Position numbers and translations under genes: made by a program
The notes under the pieces: generated by a model
Told to the model about the DNA's origin: nothing
What the model saw: the letters and a program-made list of their open reading frames with translations, nothing else
Databases searched by the model: none
Shown: piece by piece, positions 1 through 9,043 of the stretch
Layout: every line of letters begins with the position of its first letter
Numbering within the stretch: the stretch's first letter is position 1
NCBI RefSeq assembly: GCF_004769525.1
Contig: NZ_RQFT01000007.1
Location: 62,001 to 126,000 of the forward strand
Reading direction: 5' to 3'
Length of the DNA stretch: 64,000 nt
From: Leptospira bouyouniensis
GTDB taxonomy: Bacteria; Spirochaetota; Leptospiria; Leptospirales; Leptospiraceae

Positions 1-289
1 TCGTTTGAAATTCTGTCCTACTTGTTTTTCCTCCAATGGAGTTTGCCCCAAGTGTGACAGACGCATCACAAAAGCCAGGCAAAAGGTATTCAGGGTTTTG
101 TGTTTCTTTAGTGGGTTGGATCGAGGTGATTTTTCCTTGGACAATTTCCAAATTGACAAATCCAGAAAAATTGGCTTTTTCACTGTCCCAAATCCGAACT
201 GCTTTCATTTTCAAATTTTGAGACAAAAGAATGGTGGGGGCAAATGCCGATAGGAATAAAGTGAGGGATAGAAGCCTGCGGTTTTTCAT
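1..289 (-). CDS. Amidohydrolase-like secreted protein, 5' part only
   Basis: The reading frame opens with ATG at 289 (minus strand) and runs off the left edge, so only 96 codons are visible. Residues 1-23 look like a signal peptide (MKNRRLLSLTLFLSAFAPT, then ILLSQ). The mature part has the N-terminal beta-sandwich pattern of amidohydrolases (AVRIWDSEKANFSG, then GKITSIQPT), followed by LPGFCDAS. In active amidohydrolases this point normally reads LPGFID-x-H-x-H. Here the two histidines are replaced (DASVT), so the visible part lacks the usual metal ligands. It may be a non-catalytic relative. It is divergent from the ATPase-like gene at 326 with only 36 bp between starts. Confidence 0.6.
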   Translation of the reverse strand, partial: MKNRRLLSLTLFLSAFAPTILLSQNLKMKAVRIWDSEKANFSGFVNLEIVQGKITSIQPTKETQNPEYLLPGFCDASVTLGANSIGGKTSRTEFQT

Positions 290-325
290 GCTTGCGGTCT
301 TAGTACCTTGACAGTAAGGACTAGA

Positions 326-1024
326 ATGGAAAAGATTTCGGGTATGGGAAAGGAAACAAGCGAGATTTCTGATCACATCAAATTACATATCGAAAACGGG
401 AAAATTCTCTCGCTAAAGACCCACCGGGTCTCCAAATCCGTTGAGGAACACATCAAGGAGGCCGTAGGACTCATTTTAGATAGGCTTACCTACCCCACTC
501 TCGTCCCCACTCTCTACACCATCATCAAAGAACTTGCAATCAATGCCTGTAAGGCCAACCAAAAACGAGTTTTTTTCGAAGAACGTGGTTATAGTATGTT
601 AAATCCTTCCGAATACGCAAGAGGGGTTCGGGAATACCGTGAGATGTTTTCGGAAGAAATGTCGAACGAGTTTGGGATCAAAGCCAAAAAAAAAGGATAC
701 TACTGTTTAATAAATTTTAAGTACAACGACGATGGGATCCTCATCGAAGTCATCAACAACACTCCCATTGCCAAAGAAGAAGAAAAATCGATCCGTGAAC
801 GTTTGGAAAAAGGAATGATGTATGATGACATCGCTCAGTTTTATATCGATAATGCGGATACATCAGAGGGAGCAGGTCTTGGCCTGGCACTCATTCTCAT
901 CATGTTAAAAGGAGAAGGAATTGATCCCAATTTTTTTAGAATCATCATTGGCGAAGATTCCACGATTGCAAGATTGGAAATACCGCTAACTGAAAATTTT
1001 GTTTCCAGCCGCGATTCTAATTAA
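326..1024 (+). CDS. Histidine-kinase-like ATPase (HATPase_c) protein without HisKA
   Basis: A cytoplasmic protein of 232 aa. The N-box (KELAINACKANQK) and a glycine-rich ATP-lid motif (SEGAGLGLALIL) are typical of the GHKL ATPase fold found in histidine kinases and anti-sigma factors. There is no phospho-acceptor His domain, receiver or membrane segment. I chose ATG 326 because AAGGA lies about five bases upstream; a TTG at 308 is possible but has no better site. The glycosyltransferase starts 7 bp after the stop, so they may be co-transcribed. Its target (kinase-like, anti-sigma or otherwise) cannot be told from the sequence. Confidence 0.65.
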   Translation: MEKISGMGKETSEISDHIKLHIENGKILSLKTHRVSKSVEEHIKEAVGLILDRLTYPTLVPTLYTIIKELAINACKANQKRVFFEERGYSMLNPSEYARGVREYREMFSEEMSNEFGIKAKKKGYYCLINFKYNDDGILIEVINNTPIAKEEEKSIRERLEKGMMYDDIAQFYIDNADTSEGAGLGLALILIMLKGEGIDPNFFRIIIGEDSTIARLEIPLTENFVSSRDSN

Positions 1025-1031
1025 TTTTTAA

Positions 1032-1874
1032 ATGTCATCAATTCCCCTTTCTTGTGCCATCATAACCCTTAACGAAGCAGACAATCTCAGTCGCACCTTA
1101 AAAGCAATTTCTTTCATTGATGACGTCGTGGTTGTTGATTCAGGTTCCACCGATGAAACTGTGGAAATCGCAAAATCAATGGGAGCACGAGTTTATTACC
1201 ATAAATTCGATAATTATGCTGACCAAAAAAACTTTGCGATCGCTAAAACTAAATATGATTGGGTGTTTGCTATTGATGCAGATGAAGTTGTATCCCCAAA
1301 ACTAAAAGAAGAAATTTTAAAACTTTTTTCGAATCAAGATATAAAAACAAAGGGATTTTTAGTTCCAAGGCTCACGTTTTATCTTGGAAAATGGATTCGA
1401 TTCGGGGGTTATTACCCAAATTACCAAATCCGGTTATTTCATAAGGCAGAAGGACAGTTTAGCGGTGGTTTGGTGCATGAAAGAGTCAAACTGAATGGAA
1501 GACCATTAAAATTAAAAAATCCTCTTTTCCATTATTCTTATAAAAATATCTCAGACCATTTAAAATTCATCGATCGTTACTCAAGTTTGTTTGCAGAAGA
1601 AGAATTTAGAAATGGAAAACAAAGTTCAATATTTTGGGCTTTTATGAAAGGATGTTTTAAAGGATTTTATATGTACTGGATTCGTTTAGGAATCCTAGAT
1701 GGAAAACAAGGTTTTGTCCTCGCCCTACTTGGCTTTTATTATAATTTTCTAAAGTATCTCAAACTCTATGAAAAAACGAACTCAGTCCCTTCTTTCTTTG
1801 TTATGGTTGATGCGATTCATGATGTAAAGGGCAAAAAAACCACCAAGAAAAATAGCGACCAAATTCACGTTTGA
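1032..1874 (+). CDS. Family 2 glycosyltransferase, WaaE/KdtX type
   Basis: A 280-aa GT-A fold glycosyltransferase. The N-terminal segment SCAIITLNEADNLSRTL and the motifs VVDSGSTDET (nucleotide binding) and AIDADEVV (DxD-like metal site) are characteristic of family 2 enzymes. The overall pattern, including the short C-terminal hydrophobic helices, matches the WaaE/KdtX branch that adds a sugar to the lipopolysaccharide inner core. It probably acts at the inner face of the cytoplasmic membrane in LPS or other glycan assembly; the sugar is unknown. Its last 93 bp overlap the convergent small membrane protein gene. Confidence 0.8.
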   Translation: MSSIPLSCAIITLNEADNLSRTLKAISFIDDVVVVDSGSTDETVEIAKSMGARVYYHKFDNYADQKNFAIAKTKYDWVFAIDADEVVSPKLKEEILKLFSNQDIKTKGFLVPRLTFYLGKWIRFGGYYPNYQIRLFHKAEGQFSGGLVHERVKLNGRPLKLKNPLFHYSYKNISDHLKFIDRYSSLFAEEEFRNGKQSSIFWAFMKGCFKGFYMYWIRLGILDGKQGFVLALLGFYYNFLKYLKLYEKTNSVPSFFVMVDAIHDVKGKKTTKKNSDQIHV

Positions 1875-2126
1875 TAGTTGAGTGGAACCAATTTTTGGTG
1901 ACATGAGCCACATGATGATGTCCCTGATATAAGTTTGTAAGGTAGCAAATACAATCAATGCACCAATGCCAGCAACGAAAGTGGAACCCCAAAATTTACC
2001 GAGTAAGTCTTTGCGTTTATAATAATAAAAATAATATGCACAGGCTGCAGATGCGAGAAAAAAGAATAAAATATCAACGAGAATTGTCCATGGTTCCGAT
2101 GGTGCGGCGAGCGGTAATGAAATCAT
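1782..2126 (-). CDS. Small three-helix membrane protein
   Basis: Unrecognised 114-aa protein. It shows three hydrophobic stretches at about residues 13-33, 48-68 and 86-104, with charged segments between them (YYYKRKDLLGK) and a basic C-terminus (NRINHNKERRD). This is the composition of a real integral membrane protein and not of an antisense shadow. The 3' end overlaps the glycosyltransferase gene by 93 bp on the opposite strand. It is divergent from aroE, with 75 bp between starts. No function is assigned. Confidence 0.6.
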   Translation of the reverse strand: MISLPLAAPSEPWTILVDILFFFLASAACAYYFYYYKRKDLLGKFWGSTFVAGIGALIVFATLQTYIRDIIMWLMSPKIGSTQLSNVNLVAIFLGGFFALYIMNRINHNKERRD

Positions 2127-2201
2127 TGGTCTTGTACCTATCTATTACCTATTTTCGGTAAGCCATTGTATAGTCCATAAGATAAAAAAAAGAGGTTTTC
2201 C

Positions 2202-3092
2202 TTGTATTCAAAACACACAGAGATCTTTGGCATATTGGGATTTCCCTTAGGCCACACCCTTTCCCCTTGGATCCACAACACACTGTTCCAACTCTCTGGG
2301 TATGATGCTGTCTATTTAGTATTTGAAAACGAACGATGGAAAGAAATCGGAATTGGCCCCCTTCGCGATTTAGGAGTGAAAGGAGTTTCTGTAACGATTC
2401 CCTTTAAAGAATGGGCATATACACAAGCAGACAAGGTATGTGAGTCATCTAAGACAATGTTAGCATCAAATACACTTTTACTTCGCAGTGAGGTCGAAGC
2501 TGTCAATACAGATGGATCCGGTGCGCTCTTTTCTATCTTACAAAACAATCCTGATTTATTAGATCCAAACGAATCCAAAAAAATCCTCATCCTTGGGAGT
2601 GGAGGTAGTGCCAAGGGGATTTTATTTTCCATTGCAAAGGAATTGGAAACGAATAGGAAACAACAATCTTTCCAAAGAAAGGTGCAAATCCTTGCCAGAA
2701 ACCAGTCGGCGATCAGTGAAATCGAACAATCGTTAGGAAATCCAGCATGGTTGGAACGTACAACAAAGGAAGATGCAATAAAAAATAAAGAAGACTATGA
2801 TCTTGTGATTCATACCACACCCATCGGAATGAAAGGTGTAGGTGGTGAACCCATTTTGGATTCCAACTTCTTCACCAAAAAACATACGTTATTCGATATT
2901 GTTTACAATCCTTTGGAAACAAATTTAGTACAAATTGCCAAACAGAAAAAGGCAGCGATCATCCCTGGCTATCATATGTTATTATTCCAAGGGATCAAAC
3001 AATTTGAACTATTTACCAATACAAAAGTTAAACAAAAATGGATCCGTAAAGTAGAATCAATTTTATTACATGAATTAAAAAAGAGAAAATAA
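2202..3092 (+). CDS. aroE: Shikimate dehydrogenase
   Basis: Reduces 3-dehydroshikimate to shikimate with NADPH in aromatic amino acid synthesis. The substrate-site motifs are present: PLGHTLSPWIHN near the N-terminus, VTIPFKEWA with the catalytic Lys, and NTDGSGA. The dinucleotide-binding loop is ILGSGGSAKG (about residue 130). The length of 296 aa is slightly above the family norm, with extra residues in the NADP domain. The start is TTG at 2202 with AGAGG six bases upstream. folC follows 30 bp downstream on the same strand. Confidence 0.92.
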   Translation: MYSKHTEIFGILGFPLGHTLSPWIHNTLFQLSGYDAVYLVFENERWKEIGIGPLRDLGVKGVSVTIPFKEWAYTQADKVCESSKTMLASNTLLLRSEVEAVNTDGSGALFSILQNNPDLLDPNESKKILILGSGGSAKGILFSIAKELETNRKQQSFQRKVQILARNQSAISEIEQSLGNPAWLERTTKEDAIKNKEDYDLVIHTTPIGMKGVGGEPILDSNFFTKKHTLFDIVYNPLETNLVQIAKQKKAAIIPGYHMLLFQGIKQFELFTNTKVKQKWIRKVESILLHELKKRK

Positions 3093-3122
3093 AATCGAAT
3101 CCTTTCTACATTGATGATCACT

Positions 3123-4331
3123 ATGAACTTTTTAGATTTTTTAAACGAGAGACAAAACATTGAAAAAACAAGAAACTTCAATGTATTCCAGACCTACACT
3201 TTGGATTCTCTTAAAAAAGTTTTTGATTTTACAAAAGTTTCTTCGATTAAAAAACAACATAATCCTATTCGTATCAGTGTAGTAGGAACAAATGGAAAAG
3301 GTAGCACCTCACACTACTTAGCTTGTTTATTTTCAAAATTGGGTTTACATGTGGGACTTTACACTTCTCCCCACCTACTCACTCCACTCGAAAGATTCCA
3401 AATGGTAATCCAAGGGAATCCAATCCTTCCCACATGGGAAAAAGTAAACCAATGTTTCGAAAACCATTTCCTCGCAGAAATTGATCGCTATCAAAACCTA
3501 TCCTACTTTGAATTCCTAACCGTTTTTGCTTACTGCTTTTTTGCAGAAGAGAATACAGATGTAGAAATTTGGGAGGCAGGTCTTGGAGGTAGATTAGATG
3601 CGACCAAATTAGTAAACGCGGAATATGTAGTGCTTACTAAAATTGGCCTCGACCATGCGGCAATCCTAGGAAATACCAAAGAAGCCATTTGTCAGGAAAA
3701 ATTGGCCATCATTGGTGATCAAACTTTGAAACTTTTTGCCATGGATAAAGAAGTGGAATCATTAAACACAGTTTTCACAAATCGTCCGAGAGCAGAAGAT
3801 GTTCCTCTTTTTGTATTCGCATGCCCACCTAAAGAAAGTTATTTGGAAATGAATTTTGCGTATGCGAAAGAAATCGTCTCCCAAATCCTTCCAAATCAAA
3901 AAGATTCACTTTCAGTGATGACAATCGCTGACCTACCAAAACCAAAAGGGAGGATGGAAGTTTTGGCAAACAATCCTCTTGTTGTTTTCGACCCATCTCA
4001 TAACCCAGATGCAATATTAGTGACAACCCTTGAATTTGCAAAAACCCACTCCAAATTCCACCTCCTCCTCGGAAGCCTCCCAGACAAAGACCTGAGTGGA
4101 ATTCTCGAGGTTTTGCCGGAAAATACCTTGGAAAGCCTCACCTTATGGGAGGGAGAAGGGTTTGCTAGATTCCCTGACCCCGAAGGAAATCTTGTCCACC
4201 GAACGCTCCGGAAAAGTTCACAGCAAGAGATTGTTCCTTTATTCCAAGGCAGAACTCCCGTTTTGGTGTTAGGAAGTTTCCGACTTTATGGAATTGTGGC
4301 AAATTTAATACAAAATACAATAAAGATGTAA
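3123..4331 (+). CDS. folC: Folylpolyglutamate synthase / dihydrofolate synthase
   Basis: Adds glutamate to folates and/or dihydropteroate. The Mur-ligase-type ATP loop GTNGKGSTSHYLACL is followed by the FolC signature LYTSPHLLTPLERFQ. Further on, WEAGLGGRLDATKL and VVFDPSHNPDA complete the family pattern. The protein is about 402 aa, normal for FolC. The start is uncertain: ATG 3123, ATG 3114 and TTG 3111 are in frame and none has a strong ribosome binding site. It lies in the same direction as aroE and tetR. Confidence 0.9.
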   Translation: MNFLDFLNERQNIEKTRNFNVFQTYTLDSLKKVFDFTKVSSIKKQHNPIRISVVGTNGKGSTSHYLACLFSKLGLHVGLYTSPHLLTPLERFQMVIQGNPILPTWEKVNQCFENHFLAEIDRYQNLSYFEFLTVFAYCFFAEENTDVEIWEAGLGGRLDATKLVNAEYVVLTKIGLDHAAILGNTKEAICQEKLAIIGDQTLKLFAMDKEVESLNTVFTNRPRAEDVPLFVFACPPKESYLEMNFAYAKEIVSQILPNQKDSLSVMTIADLPKPKGRMEVLANNPLVVFDPSHNPDAILVTTLEFAKTHSKFHLLLGSLPDKDLSGILEVLPENTLESLTLWEGEGFARFPDPEGNLVHRTLRKSSQQEIVPLFQGRTPVLVLGSFRLYGIVANLIQNTIKM

Positions 4332-4351
4332 AATTGGACTTTACAAATGAA

Positions 4352-4391
4352 TCCTGAACGAGATTGTTCTTTTAGGAAACATCGTTCAGGA
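4352..4391. promoter_or_regulatory. 10-bp inverted repeat abutting the tetR start (candidate operator)
   Basis: TCCTGAACGA at 4352-4361 and its exact reverse complement TCGTTCAGGA at 4382-4391 are separated by 20 bp. The right arm ends two bases before the tetR ATG. A second, smaller dyad (GAAC-N6-GTTC, 4356-4369) overlaps the left arm. The site fits an autoregulatory TetR operator. As RNA it could also form a 10-bp stem that hides the start region. Confidence 0.5.
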
Positions 4392-4393
4392 CT

Positions 4394-5014
4394 ATGCAAA
4401 CTCCAAAAGAACATACTAGAAAAGAAATTCTCCAAGCAGCTCGTGAAGAGTTCATCCAACTTGGTTTTGAAAAAGCCAGCATGAGAACCATTGCCAAAAA
4501 AGCAAAGGTATCCACGAGTAATATCTATAATTACTTTGAAAACAAAGAACACTTACTCACAGAAATCTTACAACCTGTGTTGTCTGGATTAGAAAAGGCG
4601 TTCGCTTATGTTTCACATCCAGATTATTTTGAAAAACGCTTTAACGACAGTTATGAGGCATGGAGAGAAAGATTCCACATCGCACTTGATTATGTCGATG
4701 CGAACCGAGATGATTTTATCCTTCTGCTCACTAAGGCACAAGGTTCCCATTTGGAAGAATTTCCAGATACGGTTCTCACAAGGCTTACTAAAATCAATTT
4801 CGAACAATACAACAACTTCAAACAAAAAAACCCTAGTTACAAGGGAGAGGTGGATGAGTTTGTAGTTCGGAACATCTTGTCATTTTTCTTGAATATCTTT
4901 GTGCAAATGGTAAGACAAGGGATTTCGAAACAAGACATGCTAGTCTACCAAGACAGTTTCCTTAAATTTTTACACTTTGGATACAAAGGATCGATTGCCT
5001 CTGATCTGAGCTGA
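4394..5014 (+). CDS. TetR/AcrR family transcriptional regulator
   Basis: 206 aa. The N-terminal helix-turn-helix is standard for TetR: TRKEILQAAREEFIQLGFEK, then MRTIAKKAKVSTSNIYNYFENKEHLL (residues about 9-56). The remaining 150 residues form a helical ligand-binding domain with no recognisable ligand signature. A perfect inverted repeat lies directly upstream, so autoregulation is likely. There is no adjacent efflux pump or obvious target; trpF starts 16 bp downstream and may share the transcript. Confidence 0.88.
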   Translation: MQTPKEHTRKEILQAAREEFIQLGFEKASMRTIAKKAKVSTSNIYNYFENKEHLLTEILQPVLSGLEKAFAYVSHPDYFEKRFNDSYEAWRERFHIALDYVDANRDDFILLLTKAQGSHLEEFPDTVLTRLTKINFEQYNNFKQKNPSYKGEVDEFVVRNILSFFLNIFVQMVRQGISKQDMLVYQDSFLKFLHFGYKGSIASDLS

Positions 5015-5030
5015 ACCAATCTGGTTCTCG

Positions 5031-5663
5031 ATGGGAACCAAGTTTCAGATTAAAATTTGTGGAATCAAAGACCTTCCCACACTGGAGTTATGCCAGGAAC
5101 TCGGTGTGGATTTTGTTGGCCTTAATTTTTCTCCCCGTTCCCCTCGTAAGATCGATGAGAGGGTAGCAGATGAGCTCCTATCAATCCGCCACAAACCAGG
5201 GTTTCCCAAAGTAGTATTTTTATTTTTTGAAAATGCTACAAATGAAATCCTTCAAATCACAAAACAATTTTCACCTGATTTGATCCAACTCATCCGGGGA
5301 GATCAATTTGTATCAACGGAACTTTGGGACTCTCTCACCATTCAAAAACAATTACTCCCTGCCATCCGGATTCAGTCACCAATTGTTTCTGATGAAGAAT
5401 TAGAACCCAGGTCACCCCTCGTGATCCTAGATAGTTTTCAGAAAGGTTTAGGTGGTGGGAGTGGGCATACCTTTCCTTGGGAATATGTAACAAATGTAAA
5501 ACGACCCTATTTACTTGCTGGTGGGATCACACCGGAGAATGTCCAGCTCGCTCTGAAAAGCTTGAAGCCAACAGGAATTGATGTGGCAAGTGGTGTAGAA
5601 ACAGAAGGCAAAAAAGATCCAAATAAAATCAAAGAATTGGTACACAATGTCCGAAACCTATGA
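5031..5663 (+). CDS. trpF: Phosphoribosylanthranilate isomerase
   Basis: Catalyses the Amadori rearrangement of N-(5-phosphoribosyl)anthranilate in tryptophan synthesis. The (beta/alpha)8 barrel shows the N-terminal KICGIKDL motif with the catalytic Cys, then VDFVGLNFSPRSPR, LDSF and the phosphate-binding loops LLAGGITPENV and GIDVASGVE. The length of 210 aa is normal. Other trp genes are not nearby. Its end overlaps the mutS start by 17 bp, so the two are probably translationally coupled. Confidence 0.93.
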   Translation: MGTKFQIKICGIKDLPTLELCQELGVDFVGLNFSPRSPRKIDERVADELLSIRHKPGFPKVVFLFFENATNEILQITKQFSPDLIQLIRGDQFVSTELWDSLTIQKQLLPAIRIQSPIVSDEELEPRSPLVILDSFQKGLGGGSGHTFPWEYVTNVKRPYLLAGGITPENVQLALKSLKPTGIDVASGVETEGKKDPNKIKELVHNVRNL

Positions 5664-8169
5664 AGCTTTGAATACTCCAGTGATGCGCCAGTATCTGGAA
5701 GTAAAAGAACTCCACCCAGATGGGATTGTTTTCTTTCGGATGGGTGATTTTTATGAAATGTTTATGGAGGATGCAAAAATCGCCGCACAGATTTTAGACA
5801 TCACTCTTACCAAAAGACAAAACCAAATTCCAATGGCTGGAATCCCTTACCATGCCACAGAAAGTTATATTTCGAGGCTTATCTCTGCGGGGAAAAAAGT
5901 AGTAGTTTGCGAACAAACTAAACCAGATGATCCTAAAGCAAAGATCATGTCAAGGGAAGTGGTGCGAATCATCACTCCTGGGACAGTTGTGGAAGACAAC
6001 TTACTTGGTGGTTACCAAAACAATTATTTATCCCTTTATTACAAAGAAAAATCTTCCGTATACCTAGCGTTTGCTGATGTATCGACATCAGAACTTGTTT
6101 ACTTTTTTTTCAGAGAATCAGAAACTGAAAAGATACTTGATACAATTAAACGATTTTCCCCAAAGGAAATGATTTATACAGAAGAGATCCCTCCTCTTTC
6201 AAAAGAATCAAAAATCATTTTATCTCAAATTCCAAAAGAATATTTACCTAAAAAAAAAGGTGCTGGGATCGACACCGTAGTACATGTATTAGATGCTTAT
6301 TTACAATACAACTACCGAAACCAAAATTTTGTATTTAAATCCCCAAGAAGGATCGATGAAGCAGAATATTTAATTTTGGATGAACAAACTGTTTCCCATT
6401 TGGAGTTAGTCGAAAATCCGAATGACAAAAACCATACACTTTTTGGAGTTTTGAATCGATGTATCACTGCTACTGGGAAACGGTATCTGAAACAAAGGAT
6501 TCTTTTCCCCACCCGGGATGAAAACAAAATCAGAGACCATTGGGACAAAATTGAAATTTTAACCCAAAACAAAAAAGAAAGATTACGAATGAAAGAATCT
6601 CTCGGAGATCTCATTGATTTGGAACGTGTCATCACTAGGTTTCGAGTGGGAAAAGCATTACCGCGAGATTTTCGTGGGATTGAAAAAAGTTTAACGGCTG
6701 TCAGTCATATGAAAGAGATTTTGGATGGAATTGGATATGACTTTTCCAAACTCCCAAAGGATTTAGAATCTCTCGTTTTAGAATTCCAAAATACATTGTT
6801 CGACGGGGAACTCCCAGTTTTTTTAGGAAACTCTCCATTTTTAAAATCCGGCTATGACAAAGAATACGATGAAGCAATCCTCGCACGAGAAAAAGGAAAA
6901 GATTGGATCCTAGAACTCGAAGAAAAAGAAAAAAAGGAATCGGGTTGTTCAAGTCTCAAAATTCGATACAACAAAATCCTTGGATACTTTATCGAAGTCT
7001 CTAAGGCGCAGGCAAAAGATGTCCCCTCTCATTTTTTGAAAAAACAAACTCTGGTGACAGGAGAAAGGTTTACCTCTCCAAAATTAGAAGAATTAGAGAG
7101 AGTCATCTTACAAGCGGATGAAATCATCGAACGAATCGAAAAACAAGTGTTTGATCGTCTTGTAAGCTCTTGTATCTCACTTTACGAAGCTTTTTTAACT
7201 TTATCTAATGAAGTGGCTTCACTTGATTACCATCTGTCTCTAACGGAGACCAAAGAAGAATACCAGTGGATAAGGCCTGAAATCCGAGCCGATGGGATCA
7301 TCGAATACATTGATTCTCGCCATCCAGTCGTGGAAACTTTTTTACCCATCGGTGAACGATTTGTTCCAAACAATCTAGAACTGAATCCAAAAGAAAACGC
7401 CATTGCTGTGTTAACCGGTCCCAATATGGCAGGTAAGTCTACCTTTATGCGCCAAATTGCGATTAATCAAATTCTATTCCAAATGGGTTCCTATGTACCG
7501 GCAAAAAAAGCTTCGCTTGCCATTGTGGATCGAATTTTTACACGGATTGGGTCTGGTGACAATTTAACAAAGGGTGAATCTACTTTTTTTGTGGAGATGA
7601 AAGAAACTGCCACCATCCTCAATCAATTCACAGAAAATAGTTTGCTTATATTTGATGAAGTAGGCCGTGGTACATCCACTTACGATGGTTTGTCGATCGC
7701 ATGGGCGATTTTAGAATTTTTAAGTAAAAACTTTCCAAAACCAAAAACAATATTTGCCACTCATTACCATGAGTTAACAGAACTTGAAAAAGGAGCAGGT
7801 ATCTTTAATTTATATCTGGATACTTTTGAAAAGGATGGCGAAATTCTATTTTTAAAAAAAGTAAAACGTGGGAAGTCAAAACAATCTTTCGGAATCTATG
7901 TGGCAAAACTAGCAGGGATTCCTGAATCCGTTTCGGAAAGAGCAAAGGAAATTTTATCAGGTCTCGAATCTAAAAAAAGAGAAATCAAAATTAAAAATGA
8001 TGAACCAACTTTATTTGGAAACCTACTGGAAAAAGAACCCAAAGGACTTTCTGTAAACGAAGAGAAAGTCCTTAGAAGAATTTCGGGACTTGATCCAAAT
8101 AAAATCCCACCGCTTGAAGCACTTTCAATATTAGATGAATTAAAACGAATTCTCAAAGAGGAAAATTAA
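5647..8169 (+). CDS. mutS: DNA mismatch repair protein MutS
   Basis: 840-aa mismatch-recognition ATPase. The mismatch-binding N-terminal domain has the F-x-E motif (FFRMGDFYEMF, near residue 30). The C-terminal ATPase has the Walker A sequence GPNMAGKSTFMRQ (about residue 590), the Walker B region LLIFDEVGRGTSTYDG (about 666) and the FATHYHEL switch. The length and order match MutS1. The start overlaps trpF by 17 bp. The last 30 bp overlap the convergent serB. Confidence 0.97.
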   Translation: MSETYEALNTPVMRQYLEVKELHPDGIVFFRMGDFYEMFMEDAKIAAQILDITLTKRQNQIPMAGIPYHATESYISRLISAGKKVVVCEQTKPDDPKAKIMSREVVRIITPGTVVEDNLLGGYQNNYLSLYYKEKSSVYLAFADVSTSELVYFFFRESETEKILDTIKRFSPKEMIYTEEIPPLSKESKIILSQIPKEYLPKKKGAGIDTVVHVLDAYLQYNYRNQNFVFKSPRRIDEAEYLILDEQTVSHLELVENPNDKNHTLFGVLNRCITATGKRYLKQRILFPTRDENKIRDHWDKIEILTQNKKERLRMKESLGDLIDLERVITRFRVGKALPRDFRGIEKSLTAVSHMKEILDGIGYDFSKLPKDLESLVLEFQNTLFDGELPVFLGNSPFLKSGYDKEYDEAILAREKGKDWILELEEKEKKESGCSSLKIRYNKILGYFIEVSKAQAKDVPSHFLKKQTLVTGERFTSPKLEELERVILQADEIIERIEKQVFDRLVSSCISLYEAFLTLSNEVASLDYHLSLTETKEEYQWIRPEIRADGIIEYIDSRHPVVETFLPIGERFVPNNLELNPKENAIAVLTGPNMAGKSTFMRQIAINQILFQMGSYVPAKKASLAIVDRIFTRIGSGDNLTKGESTFFVEMKETATILNQFTENSLLIFDEVGRGTSTYDGLSIAWAILEFLSKNFPKPKTIFATHYHELTELEKGAGIFNLYLDTFEKDGEILFLKKVKRGKSKQSFGIYVAKLAGIPESVSERAKEILSGLESKKREIKIKNDEPTLFGNLLEKEPKGLSVNEEKVLRRISGLDPNKIPPLEALSILDELKRILKEEN

Positions 8170-9042
8170 AGCTGATAAGTCGGTAAACTCAATCCAATTG
8201 ATTATTTTATCTTTTAATCCCTGTTTCGCATGGATTCCAATGCCAATGCCCGCCGCATTTAACATGAGAGCATCATTAGCTCCATCGCCAACGGCAACAA
8301 CGCGATCCAGAGGGATGGAAAGTTCATTTGCATATTGTTTGAGATAAAATTCCTTTTTCTCTCGGTTGATGATCTCACCAAGAATCTGTCCTGTGAAAAA
8401 ACCTTCCTTCTCTTCTAAACCATTCGCACGAAAAAAATCTACCGGATACTTTTTTGAAAATAATTCCAATACGGGGCTAAATCCACCGCTTAATATTCCA
8501 AGCTTACACCCGTTCGATGGAACAAATTGAAATACTGATGCCATTCCATCATTTAAATGCAAAACATCATACACTTCTTTAAAACTTTGGATCGATAAAC
8601 CTGCTAGGTGGATCACACGAAGTCGAAGGGCTTCATCAAAACCCATTCCACCTTCCATTGCTTGTTTTGTAACACTCGCAACTTCTTCATACACGCCATG
8701 TTTTCTTGCCAACTCATCAATCACTTCTTCCTTGATGACAGTAGAATCCATATCAAAAACAAAAAGAGATTCACCTGATTTTGGTAACAAAGAATTGATC
8801 ACTAAAAAATCGATTTTATCTTTTGCCAACTGATTCCGAATATTTAATATTTGGTCTCTGGTTAGAGTTTCATCACTTTCAATTCTGACACAGTGTAGCC
8901 CCAATTGTTTTGAATGTGAAACCGAAATTGGTTTCTTTATTGGAAACGTTGTATCACTAAAATTTCCTATTTTAGTGGGGAATGTGTTTGGTAAGATTGT
9001 ATCGGAAATGGGAGAACGAGAGATAAGAAGCAGTGAATTCAT
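8140..9042 (-). CDS. serB: Phosphoserine phosphatase
   Basis: Dephosphorylates O-phosphoserine, the last step of serine synthesis. HAD-family motifs: I FVFDMDSTVI (nucleophile Asp near residue 97), II LGILSGGFSP, and III/IV AVGDGANDALML. The cap region between them (EEVIDELARKHG) matches SerB. The roughly 90 N-terminal residues before motif I are a divergent ACT-like extension seen in some SerB proteins. I placed the start at ATG 9042, just past the stop of the upstream SGNH gene; a longer in-frame opening at 9120 would lie entirely inside that gene. Confidence 0.92.
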   Translation of the reverse strand: MNSLLLISRSPISDTILPNTFPTKIGNFSDTTFPIKKPISVSHSKQLGLHCVRIESDETLTRDQILNIRNQLAKDKIDFLVINSLLPKSGESLFVFDMDSTVIKEEVIDELARKHGVYEEVASVTKQAMEGGMGFDEALRLRVIHLAGLSIQSFKEVYDVLHLNDGMASVFQFVPSNGCKLGILSGGFSPVLELFSKKYPVDFFRANGLEEKEGFFTGQILGEIINREKKEFYLKQYANELSIPLDRVVAVGDGANDALMLNAAGIGIGIHAKQGLKDKIINWIEFTDLSALIFLFENSF

Positions 9043-9043
9043 T

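Noticed and set aside
5..253. Plus-strand ORF of 82 codons with Cys-x-x-Cys pairs at the left edge
   Set aside because: It is antisense to the amidohydrolase-like gene, which has a signal peptide and family-like sequence. The Cys pairs are chance translation.
4352..4391. Inverted repeat as an intrinsic terminator of folC
   Set aside because: No T-run follows the right arm, which ends at the tetR start. An operator role fits better.
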